Positions 39,501-51,200 of a DNA stretch of 64,000 bases are shown in pieces. The notes under the pieces are model-generated. The model worked only from the letters and a program-made list of their open reading frames with translations. It made no database searches and was not told where the DNA came from. The translations under genes were made by a program, and so were the position numbers. The stretch comes from Euwallacea fornicatus. Its lineage: Eukaryota > Arthropoda > Insecta > Coleoptera > Curculionidae. Where the stretch lies: assembly GCF_040115645.1 (NCBI RefSeq), contig NW_027096029.1:310001-374000 (forward strand), given 5' to 3'. The number at the start of each line of letters is the position of its first letter. Position 1 is the first letter of the stretch.

Positions 39501-42500
39501 AATTAATCAGCTCGTCGAGATCTTTGAGATGTCACAACAAATGATAATTGCATCTTGTTGCATTTCCAATAAAAATAGTACTTTATGTGCTCAAACACAC
39601 AACTTTCGTAACATTTCAAACTTCGAAGCTCGTTAACTTCGACAAATGATCACCAAGTTTCTTAAACGAAGTGTCAAATTAATCAGCTTGTCGAGATCTT
39701 TGAGACGTCACAACAAATCATGATTGCATCTTGTTGCATTTCCACGAAAAATAGTACTTTATGTGCTCAAACACACAACTTTTGTAACATTTCAAACTTC
39801 GAAGCTCGATAACTTCGGCAAACAAACTCCAAGTTTCTTAAACGATGTGTCAAATTAATCAGCTCGTCGAGATCTTTGAGACGTCACAACAAATCATGAT
39901 TGCATCTTGTTGCATTTCCAAGAAAAATAGTACTTTATGTGCTCAAACACAGAACATTTGTAACATTTCAAATTTCGAAGCTCGATAACTTCGGCAAACA
40001 AACTTCAAGTTTCTTAAACGAAGTGTCAAATTAATCAGCTCCACAAGATCTTTGAGACGTCACAACAAATCATGATTGCATCTTGTTGCATTTCCAAGAA
40101 AAATAGTACTTTATGTGCTCAAACACACAACATTCGTAACATTTCAAATTTCGAAGCTCGATAACTTCGACAAATGATCACCAAATTTCTTAAACGAAGT
40201 GTCACATTAATCAGCTCCACGAGATCTTTGAGACGTCACAACAAATCATGATTGCATCTTGTTGCATTTCCAAGAAAAATAGTATTTTATGTGCTCAAAC
40301 ACACAACTTTTGTAACATTTCAAATTTCGAAGCTCGATAACTTCAACAAACAAACTCCAAGTTTCTTAAACGAGGTGTAAAATTAATCAGCTCGTCGAGA
40401 TCTTTGAGATGTCAAAACAAATGATAATTGCATCTTGTTGCATTTCCAAGAAAAATAGTACTTTATGTGCTCAAACACACAACTTTTGTAACATTTCAAA
40501 CTTCGAAGCTCGGTAACTTCGGCAAATGATCACCAAATTTCTTAAACGAAGTGTCAAATTAATCACCTCCACGAGATTTTTGAGACGTCACAACAAATCA
40601 TGATTGCATCTTGTTGCATTTCCAAGAAAAATAGTACTTTATGTGCTCAAACACACAACTTTCGTAACATTTCAAACTTCGAAGCTCGGTAACTTCGGCA
40701 AATGATCACCAAATTTCTTAAACGAAGTGTCAAATTAATCACCTCCACGAGATTTTTGAGACGTCACAACAAATCATGATTGCATCTTGTTGCATTTCCA
40801 AGACAAATAGTACTTTATATGTTCAAACACACAACTTTTGTAACATTTCAAACTTCGAAGCTCGATAATTTCGTCAAACAAACTTCAAGTTTCTTAAACG
40901 AGGTGTAAAATTAATCAGCTCGTCGAGATCTTTGAGATGTCAAAACAAATGATAATTGCATCTTGTTGCATTTCCAAGAAAAATAGTACTTTATGTGCTC
41001 AAACACACAACTTTCGTAACATTTCAAACTGTGAAGCTCGTTAACTTCGACAAATGATCACGAAATTTCTTAAACGAAGTGTCAAATTAATCACCTCCAC
41101 GAGATCTTTGAGACGTCACAACAAATCATGATTGCATCTTGTTGCATTTCCAAGAAAAATAGTACTTTATGTGCTCCAACACACAACTTTCGTAACATTT
41201 CAAACTGTGAAGCTCGTTAACTTCGACAAATGATCACGAAATTTCTTAAACGAAGTGTCAAATTAATCACCTCCACGAGATTTTTGAGACGTCACAACAA
41301 ATCATGATTGCATCTTGTTGCATTTCCAAGACAAATAGTACTTTATATGTTCAAACACACAACTTTTGTAACATTTCAAACTTCGAAGCTCGATAATTTC
41401 GTCAAACAAACTTCAAGTTTCTTAAACGAGGTGTAAAATTAATCAGCTCGTCGAGATCTTTGAGATGTCAAAACAAATGGTAATTGCATCTTGTTGCATT
41501 TCCAAGAAAAATAGTACTTTATGTGCTCAAACACACAACTTTTGTAACATTTCAAACTTCGAAGCTCGGTAACTTCGGCAAATGATCACCAAATTTCTTA
41601 AACGAAGTGTCAAATTAATCACCTCCACGAGATTTTTGAGACGTCACAACAAATCATGATTGCATCTTGTTGCATTTCCAAGAAAAAGAGTACTTTATGT
41701 GCTCAAACACACAACTTTTGTAACATTTCAAATTTCGAAGCTCGATAACTTCAACAAACAAACTCCAAGTTTCTTAAACGAAGTGTCAAATTAATCAGCT
41801 CGTCGAGATCTTTGAGATGTCTAAACAAATGATAATTGCATCTTGTTGCATTTCCAAGAAAAATAGTACTTTATGTGCTCAAACACACAACTTTTGTAAC
41901 ATTTCAAACTTCGAAGCTCGGTAACTTCGGCAAATGATCACCAAATTTCTTAAACGAAGTGTCAAATTAATCACTTCCACGAGATTTTTGAGACGTCACG
42001 ACAAATCATGATTGCATCTTGTTGCATTTCCAAGAAAAATAGTACTTTATGTGCTCAAACACACAACTTTCGTAACATTTCAAACTTCGAAGCTCGTTAA
42101 CTTCGACAAATGATCACCAAGTTTCTTAAACGAAGTGTCAAATTAATCAGCTCGTCGAGATCTTTGAGACGTCACAACAAATCATGATTGCATCTTGTTG
42201 CATTTCCAAGAAAAATAGTACTTTATGTGCTCAAACACACAACTTTTGTAACATTTCAAATTTCGAAGCTCGATAACTTCAACAAACAAACTCCAAGTTT
42301 CTTAAACGAAGTGTCAAATTAATCAGCTCGTCGAGATCTTTGAGATGTCTAAACAAATGATAATTGCATCTTGTTGCATTTCCAAGAAAAATAGTACTTT
42401 ATGTGCTCAAACACACAACTTTTGTAACATTTCAAACTTCGAAGCTCGGTAACTTCGACAAATGATCACCAAGTTTCTTAAACGAAGTGTCAAATTAATC

Positions 42501-43562
42501 AGCTCGTCGAGATCTTTGAGACGTCACAACAAATGATAATTGCATCTTGTTGCATTTCCAAGAAAAATAGTACTTTATGTGCTCAAACACACAACTTTCG
42601 TAACATTTCAAACTTGGAAGCTCGTTAACTTCGACAAATGATCACCAAGTTTCTTAAACGAAGTGTCAAATTAATCAGCTCGTCGAGATCTTTGAGACGT
42701 CACAACAAATCATGATTGCATCTTGTTGCATTTCCAAGAAAAATAGTACTTTATGTGCTCAAACACACAACTTTTGTAACATTTCAAACTTCGAAGCTCG
42801 ATAACTTCGGCAAACAAACTCCAAGTTTCTTAAACGATGTGTCAAATTAATCAGCTCGTCGAGATCTTTGAGACGTCACAACAAATCATGATTGCATCTT
42901 GTTGCATTTCCAAGAAAAATAGTACTTTATGTGCTCAAACACAGAACATTTGTAACATTTCAAATTTCGAAGCTCGATAACTTCGGCAAACAAACTTCAA
43001 GTTTCTTAAACGAGGTGTAAAATTAATCAGCTCGTCGAGATCTTTGAGACGTTACAACAAATCATGATTGCATCTTGTTGCATTTCCAAGAAAAATAGTA
43101 CTTTATGTGCTCAAACACACAACTTTTGTAACATTTCAAACTTCGAAGCTCGATAACTTCGGCAAACAAACTCCAAGTTTCTTAAACGAGGTGTCAAATT
43201 AATCAGCTCGTCGAGATCTTTGAGATGTCACAACAAATGATAATTGCATCTTGTTGCATTTCCAATAAAAATAGTACTTTATGTGCTCAAACACACAACT
43301 TTCGTAACATTTCAAACTTCGAAGCTCGTTAACTTCGACAAATGATCACCAAGTTTCTTAAACGAAGTGTCAAATTAATCAGCTCGTCGAGATCTTTGAG
43401 ACGTCACAACAAATCATGATTGCATCTTGTTGCATTTCCACGAAAAATAGTACTTTATGTGCTCAAACACACAACTTTTGTAACATTTCAAACTTCGAAG
43501 CTCGATAACTTCGGCAAACAAACTCCAAGTTTCTTAAACGATGTGTCAAATTAATCAGCTCC
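30000..43562. repeat. 46-monomer super-HOR (8,096 bp), 1.7 copies
   Basis: About 5.47 kb at 30,000-35,466 recur at 38,096-43,562. I noticed one substitution, t to a at 30,658 ('gtaaac'). Many rare variants sit at the exact 8,096 shift: 'cttatacg' (tatacg 30,335/38,431), 'agcttgtcg' (about 31,591/39,687), 'gtcacattaa' (32,105/40,201), 'tgctccaac' (ctcc 33,078/41,174), the 'actgtgaag' monomers, 'aaatggtaatt', 'gtctaaac' and 'cacgacaaatc'. Just upstream the shift is 8,272 (gtac at 29,400/37,672), because the second copy lacks the 'cttggaggctcg' monomer; downstream it falls to 7,920 (ccacaag at 35,641/43,561) after loss of another monomer. Each change is a whole number of monomers. Confidence 0.93.
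30660..36610. repeat. 21-monomer HOR (3,696 bp) nested inside the 46-mer
   Basis: Bases about 30,660-32,910 recur at 34,356-36,610, and the same step recurs in the second 46-mer: 'gacgttacaac' (from its acgtt) stands at 31,257, 34,953, 39,353 and 43,049, giving steps of 3,696, 4,400 and 3,696. 'gtcacattaa' stands at 32,105, 35,801, 40,201 and 43,721. Differences between the 21-mer copies include 'agcttgtcg' versus 'agctcgtcg', 'aacagttc' near 35,564, 'aaatttcgaagctcgat' versus 'aaactttgaagctcgtt' near 32,050/35,746, and 'gataattt' versus 'gataactt'. They are therefore older than the 46-mer duplication. Confidence 0.9.
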
Positions 43563-44163
43563 ACAAGATCTTTGAGACGTCACAACAAATCATGATTGCA
43601 TCTTGTTGCATTTCCAAGAAAAATAGTACTTTATGTGCTCAAACACACAACATTCGTAACATTTCAAACTTTGAAGCTCGTTAACTTCGACAAATGATCA
43701 CCAAATTTCTTAAACGAAGTGTCACATTAATCAGCTCCACGAGATCTTTGAGACGTCACAACAAATCATGATTGCATCTTGTTGCATTTCCAAGAAAAAT
43801 AGTATTTTATGTGCTCAAACACACAACTTTTGTAACATTTCAAATTTCGAAGCTCGATAACTTCAACAAACAAACTCCAAGTTTCTTAAACGAAGTGTCA
43901 AATTAATCAGCTCGTCGAGATCTTTGAGATGTCTAAACAAATGATAATTGCATCTTGTTGCATTTCCAAGAAAAATAGTACTTTATGTGCTCAAACACAC
44001 AACTTTTGTAACATTTCAAACTTCGAAGCTCGGTAACTTCGGCAAATGATCACCAAATTTCTTAAACGAAGTGTCAAATTAATCACTTCCACGAGATTTT
44101 TGAGACGTCACGACAAATCATGATTGCATCTTGTTGCATTTCCAAGAAAAATAGTACTTTATG

Positions 44164-44355
44164 TGCTCAAACACACAACTTTCGTAACATTTCAAACTTC
44201 GAAGCTCGTTAACTTCGAAGCTCGTTAACTTCGACAAATGATCACCAAGTTTCTTAAACGAAGTGTCAAATTAATCAGCTCGTCGAGATCTTTGAGACGT
44301 CACAACAAATCATGATTGCATCTTGTTGCATTTCCAAGAAAAATAGTACTTTATG
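44164..44355. repeat. 192-bp monomer with 16-bp tandem duplication (44,201-44,232)
   Basis: 'gaagctcgttaacttc' occurs twice in a row, at 44,201-44,216 and 44,217-44,232. The duplicated length equals the spacing of the AACTTCGA direct repeat of the monomer, so the third AACTTCGA arose by slippage or out-of-register pairing. It restores the running register from -13 to +3. It is the only insertion in the window and I found no second copy. Confidence 0.96.
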
Positions 44356-44659
44356 TGCTCAAACACACAACTTTTGTAACATTTCAAACTTCGAAGCTCG
44401 ATAACTTCGGCAAACAAACTCCAAGTTTCTTAAACGATGTGTCAAATTAATCAGCTCGTCGAGATCTTTGAGACGTCACAACAAATCATGATTGCATCTT
44501 GTTGCATTTCCAAGAAAAATAGTACTTTATGTGCTCAAACACAGAACATTTGTAACATTTCAAATTTCGAAGCTCGATAACTTCGGCAAACAAACTTCAA
44601 GTTTCTTAAACGAGGTGTCAAATTAATCAGCTCGTCGAGATCTTTGAGACGTCACAACA

Positions 44660-47049
44660 AATGATAATTGCATCTTGTTGCATTTCCAAGAAAAATAGTA
44701 CTTTATGTGCTCAAACACACAACTTTCGTAACATTTCAAACTTGGAAGCTCGTTAACTTCGACAAATGATCACCAAGTTTCTTAAACGAAGTGTCAAATT
44801 AATCAGCTCGTCGAGATCTTTGAGATGTCACAACAAATGATAATTGCATCTTGTTGCATTTCCAAGAAAAATAGTACTTTATGTGCTCAAACACACAACT
44901 TTCGTAACATTTCAAACTTGGAAGCTCGTTAACTTCGACAAATGATCACCAAGTTTCTTAAACGAAGTGTCAAATTAATCAGCTCGTCGAGATCTTTGAG
45001 ATGTCACAACAAATGATAATTGCATCTTGTTGCATTTCCAAGAAAAATAGTACTTTATGTGCTCAAACACACAACTTTCGTAACATTTCAAACTTCGAAG
45101 CTCGTTAACTTCGACAAATGATCACCAAATTTCTTAAACAAAGTGTCAAATTAATCACCTCCACGAGATTTTTGAGACGTCACAACAAATCATGATTGCA
45201 TCTTGTTGCATTTCCAAGACAAATAGTACTTTATATGCTCAAACACAGAATATTTGTAACATTTCAAATTTCGAAGCTCGATAACTTCGGCAAACAAACT
45301 TCAAGTTCCTTAAACGAGGTGTCAAATTAATCACCTCCACGAGATTTTTGAGACGTCACAACAAATCATGATTGCATCTTGTTGCATTTCCAAGACAAAT
45401 AGTACTTTATATGTTCAAACACACAACTTTTGTAACATTTCAAACCTCGAAGCTCGATAACTTCGTTAAACAAACTTCATGTTTCTTAAACGAGGTGTAA
45501 AATTAATCAGCTCGTCGAGATCTTTGAGACGTCACAACAAATCATGATTACATCTTGTTGCATTTCCAAGAAAAATAGTACTTTATGTGCTCAAACACAG
45601 AACATTTGTAACATTTCAAATTTCGAAGCTCGATAACTTCGGCAAACAAACTCCAAGTTTCTTAAACGAGGTGTCAAATTAATCAGCTCGTCGAGATCTT
45701 TGAGACGTCACAACAAATCATGATTGCATCTTGTTGCATTTCCAAGAAAAATAGTACTTTATGTGCTCAAACACACAACTTTCGTAACATTTCAAACTTG
45801 GAAGCTCGTTAACTTCGACAAATGATCACCAAGTTTCTTAAACGAAGTGTCAAATTAATCAGCTCGTCGAGATCTTTGAGACGTCACAACAAATCATGAT
45901 TGCATCTTGTTGCATTTCCAAGAAAAATAGTACTTTATGTGCTCAAACACAAAACTTTCGTAACATTTCAAACTTCGAAGCTCGTTAACTTCGACAAATG
46001 ATCACCAAGTTTCTTAAACGAAGTGTCAAATTAATCAGCTCGTCGAGATCTTTGAGACGACACAACAAATCATGATTGCATCTTGTTGCATTTCCAAGAA
46101 AAATAGTACTTTATGTGCTCAAACACATAACTTTTGTAACATTTCAAACTTCGAAGCTCGATAACTTCGGCAAACAAACTCCAAGTTTCTTAAACGATGT
46201 GTCAAATTAATCAGCTCGTCGAGATCTTTGAGACGTCACAACAAATCATGATTGCATCTTGTTGCATTTCCAAGAAAAATAGTACTTTATGTGCTCAAAC
46301 ACACGACATTCGTAACATTTCAAACTTTGAAGCTCGTTAACTTCGACAAATGATCACCAAATTTCTTAAACGAAGTGTCACATTAATCAGCTCCACGAGA
46401 TCTTTGAGACGTCACAACAAATCATGATTGCATCTTGTTGCATTTCCAAGAAAAATAGTACTTTATGTGCTCAAACACAGAACATTTGTAACATTTCGAA
46501 TTTCTAAGCTCGATAACTTCGACAAACAAACTCCAAGTTTCTTAAACGAAGTGTCAAATTAATCAGCTCCACGAGATCTTTGAGACGTCACAACAAATCA
46601 TGATTGCATCTTGTTGCATTTCCAAGAAAAATAGTACTTTATGTGCTCAAACACACAACTTTCGTAACATTTCAAACTTCGATGCTCGGTAACTTCGGCA
46701 AATGATCACCAAATTTCTTAAACAAAGTGTCAAATTAATCACCTCCACGAGATTTTTGAGACGTCACAACAAATCATGATTGCATCTTGTTGCATTTCCA
46801 AGACAAATAGTACTTTATATGCTCAAACACAGAATATTTGTAACATTTCAAATTTCGAAGCTCGATAACTTCGGCAAACAAACTTCAAGTTTCTTAAACG
46901 AGGTGTCAAATTAATCACCTCCACGAGATTTTTGAGACGTCACAACAAATCATGATTGCATCTTGTTGCATTTCCAAGACAAATAGTACTTTATATGTTC
47001 AAACACACAACTTTTGTAACATTTCAAACTTCGAAGCTCGATAACTTCG
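44660..47049. repeat. Segment duplicated 67 monomers downstream (copy 1)
   Basis: This 2.4-kb segment recurs at about 56,452-58,841 (shift 11,792 = 67 x 176). Shared rare marks are 'gaatatttg' (45,248/57,040), 'caagttcc' (45,302/57,094), 'cacaaaactttcg' (aaaac 45,951/57,743), 'gacgacac', 'cacataac' (cata 46,126/57,918), 'gtcacatta' and 'tttctaag' (46,501/58,293). Differences cluster at about 45,440-45,700, where this copy has 'aaacctcg', 'cgttaaac', 'gattac' and a cagaacattt monomer, suggesting a conversion patch. Within it 'gtcacatta' also recurs five monomers on (46,377 and 47,257). Confidence 0.88.
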
Positions 47050-48283
47050 GCAAACAAACTCCAAGTTTCTTAAACGATGTGTCAAATTAATCAGCTCGTC
47101 GAGATCTTTGAGACGTCACAACAAATCATGATTGCATCTTGTTGCATTTCCAAGAAAAATAGTACTTTATGTGCTCAAACACACAACATTCGTAACATTT
47201 CAAACTTTGAAGCTCGTTAACTTCGACAAATGATCACCAAATTTCTTAAACGAAGTGTCACATTAATCAGCTCCACGAGATCTTTGAGACGTCACAACAA
47301 ATCATGATTGCATCTTGTTGCATTTCCAAGACAAATAGTACTTTATATGTTCAAACACACAACTTTTGTAACATTTCAAATTTCGAAGCTCGATAACTTC
47401 AACAAACAAACTCCAAGTTTCTTAAACGAAGTGTCAAATTAATCAGCTCGTCGAGATCTTTGAGACGTCACAAGAAATCATGATTGCATCTTGTTGCATT
47501 TCCAAGAAAAATAGTACTTTATGTGCTCAAACACACAACTTTCGTAACATTTCAAACTTCGAAGCTCGTTAACTTCGACAAATGATCACCAAGTTTCTTA
47601 AACGAAGTGTCAAATTAATCAGCTCGTCGAGATCTTTGAGACGTCACAACAAATGATAATTGCATCTTGTTGCATTTCCCAGAAAAATAGTACTTTATGT
47701 GCTCAAACACACAACTTTCGTAACATTTCAAACTTCGAAGCTCGGTAACTTCGGCAAATGATCACCAAATTTCTTAAACGAAGTGTCAAATTAATCACCT
47801 CCACGAGATTTTTGAGACGTCACAACAAATCATGATTGCATCTTGTTGCATTTCCAAGACAAATAGTACTTTATATGTTCAAACACACAACTTTTGTAAC
47901 ATTTCAAATTTCGAAGCTCGATAACTTCGTCAAACAAACTTCAAGTTTCTTAAACGAGGTGTAAAATTAATCAGCTCGTCGAGATCTTTGAGATGTCAAA
48001 ACAAATGATAATTGCATCTTGTTGCATTTCCAAGAAAAATAGTACTTTATGTGCTCAAACACACAACTTTTGTAACATTTCAAACTTCGAAGCTCGGTAA
48101 CTTCGACAAATGATCACCAAGTTTCTTAAACGAAGTGTCAAATTAATCAGCTCGTCGAGATCTTTGAGACGTCACAACAAATCATGATTGCATCTTGTTG
48201 CATTTCCAAGAAAAATAGTACTGTATGTGCTCAAACACACAACTTTTGTAACATTTCAAACTTCGAAGCTCGATAACTTCGGC
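47050..48283. repeat. Mosaic satellite segment before the second 15-mer
   Basis: Seven monomers on the 176-bp grid, with types borrowed from several neighbours: a gatgtgtc monomer, a 'caacattcg..gtcacatta' monomer, a 'gacaaatag..tatatgttc' monomer, then gttaac, ggtaac and gataac types. Private substitutions are 'cacaagaaatc' (about 47,472), 'tttcccaga' (about 47,680) and 'actgtatgtg' (about 48,223). No repeat longer than a few monomers was recognised. Confidence 0.7.
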
Positions 48284-51200
48284 AAACAAACTCCAAGTTT
48301 CTTAAACGAGGTGTCAAATTAATCAGCTCGTCGAGATCTTTGAGACGTCACAACAAATGATAATTGCATCTTGTTGCATTTCCAAGAAAAATAGTACTTT
48401 ATGTGCTCAAACACACAACTTTCGTAACATTTCAAACTTGGAAGCTCGTTAACTTCGACAAATGATCACCAAGTTTCTTAAACGAAGTGTCAAATTAATC
48501 ACTTCCACGAGATTTTTGAGACGTCACAACAAATCATGATTGCATCTTGTTGCATTTCCAAGAAAAATAGTACTTTATGTGCTCAAACACACAACTTTCG
48601 TAACATTTCAAACTTCGAAGCTCGTTAACTTCGACAAATGATCACCAAGTTTCTTAAACGAAGTGTCAAATTAATCAGCTCGTCGAGATCTTTGAGACGT
48701 CACAACAAATCATGATTGCATCTTGTTGCATTTCCAAGAAAAATAGTACTTTATGTGCTCAAACACACAACTTTTGTAACATTTCAAACTTCGAAGCTCG
48801 ATAACTTCGGCAAACAAACTCCAAGTTTCTTAAACGATGTGTCAAATTAATCAGCTCGTCGAGATCTTTGAGACGTCACAACAAATCATGATTGCATCTT
48901 GTTGCATTTCCAAGAAAAATAGTACTTTATGTGCTCAAACACAGAACATTTGTAACATTTCAAATTTCGAAGCTCGATAACTTCGGCAAACAAACTTCAA
49001 GTTTCTTAAACGAGGTGTCAAATTAATCAGCTCGTCGAGATCTTTGAGACGTCACAACAAATGATAATTGCATCTTGTTGCATTTCCAAGAAAAATAGTA
49101 CTTTATGTGCTCAAACACACAACTTTCGTAACATTTCAAACTTGGAAGCTCGTTAACTTCGACAAATGATCACCAAGTTTCTTAAACGAAGTGTCAAATT
49201 AATCACTTCCACGAGATTTTTGAGACGTCACAACAAATCATGATTGCATCTTGTTGCATTTCCAAGAAAAATAGTACTTTATGTGCTCAAACACACAATT
49301 TTTGTAACATTTCAAACTTCGAAGCTCGATAACTTCGGCAAACAAACTCCAAGTTTCTTAAACGAGGTGTCAAATTAATCAGCTCGTCGAGATCTTTGAG
49401 ACGTCACAACAAATCATGATTGCATCTTGTTGCATTTCCAAGAAAAATAGTACTTTATGTGCTCAAACACACAACTTTTGTAACATTTCAAACTTCGAAG
49501 CTCGATAACTTCGGCAAACAAACTCCAAGTTTCTTAAACGATGTGTCAAATTAATCAGCTCGTCGAGATCTTTGAGACGTCACAACAAATCATGATTGCA
49601 TCTTGTTGCATTTCCAAGAAAAATAGTACTTTATGTGCTCAAACACAGAACATTTGTAACATTTCAAATTTCGAAGCTCGATAACTTCGGCAAACAAACT
49701 TCAAGTTTCTTAAACGAGGTGTCAAATTAATCAGCTCGTCGAGATCTTTGAGACGTCACAACAAATGATAATTGCATCTTGTTGCATTTCCAAGAAAAAT
49801 AGTACTTTATGTGCTCAAACACACAACTTTCGTAACATTTCAAACTTGGAAGCTCGTTAACTTCGACAAATGATCACCAAGTTTCTTAAACGAAGTGTCA
49901 AATTAATCACTTCCACGAGATTTTTGAGACGTCACAACAAATCATGATTGCATCTTGTTGCATTTCCAAGAAAAATAGTACTTTATGTGCTCAAACACAC
50001 AACTTTCGTAACATTTCAAACTTCGAAGCTCGTTAACTTCGACAAATGATCACCAAGTTTCTTAAACGAAGTGTCAAATTAATCAGCTCGTCGAGATCTT
50101 TGAGACGTCACAACAAATCATGATTGCATCTTGTTGCATTTCCAAGAAAAATAGTACTTTATGTGCTCAAACACACAACTTTTGTAACATTTCAAACTTC
50201 GAAGCTCGATAACTTCGGCAAACAAACTCCAAGTTTCTTAAACGATGTGTCAAATTAATCAGCTCGTCGAGATCTTTGAGACGTCACAACAAATCATGAT
50301 TGCATCTTGTTGCATTTCCAAGAAAAATAGTACTTTATGTGCTCAAACACACAACTTTTGTAACAATTCAAACTTTGAAGCTCGTTAACTTCGACAAATG
50401 ATCACCAAATTTCTTAAACGAAGTGTCAAATTAATCAGCTCCACGAGATCTTTGAGACGTCACAACAAATCATGATTGCATCTTGTTGCATTTCCAAGAA
50501 AAATAGTACTTTATGTGCTCAAACACACAATTTTTGTAACATTTCAAACTTCGAAGCTCGATAACTTCGGCAAACAAACTCCAAGTTTCTTAAACGAGGT
50601 GTCAAATTAATCAGCTCGTCGAGATCTTTGAGACGTCACAACAAATCATGATTGCATCTTGTTGCATTTCCAAGAAAAATAGTACTTTATGTGCTCAAAC
50701 ACACAACTTTCGGAACATTTCAAACTTGGAAGCTCGATAACTTCGGCAAACAAACTCCAAGTTTCTTAAACGAAGTGTCAAATTAATCAGCTCGTTGAGA
50801 TCTTTGAGATGTCACAACAAATGATAATTGCATCTTGTTGCATTTCCAAGAAAAATAGTACTTTATGTGCTCAAACACACAACTTTCGTAACATTTCAAA
50901 CTTCGAAGCTCGTTAACTTCGGCAAACAAACTCCAAGTTTCTTAAACGAGGTGTCAAATTAATCAGCTCGTCGAGATCTTTGAGACGTCACAACAAATGA
51001 TAATTGCATCTTGTTGCATTTCCAAGAAAAATAGTACTTTATGTGCTCAAACACACAACTTTCGTAACATTTCAAACTTGGAAGCTCGTTAACTTCGACA
51101 AATGATCACCAAGTTTCTTAAACGAAGTGTCAAATTAATCACTTCCACGAGATTTTTGAGACGTCACAACAAATCATGATTGCATCTTGTTGCATTTCCA

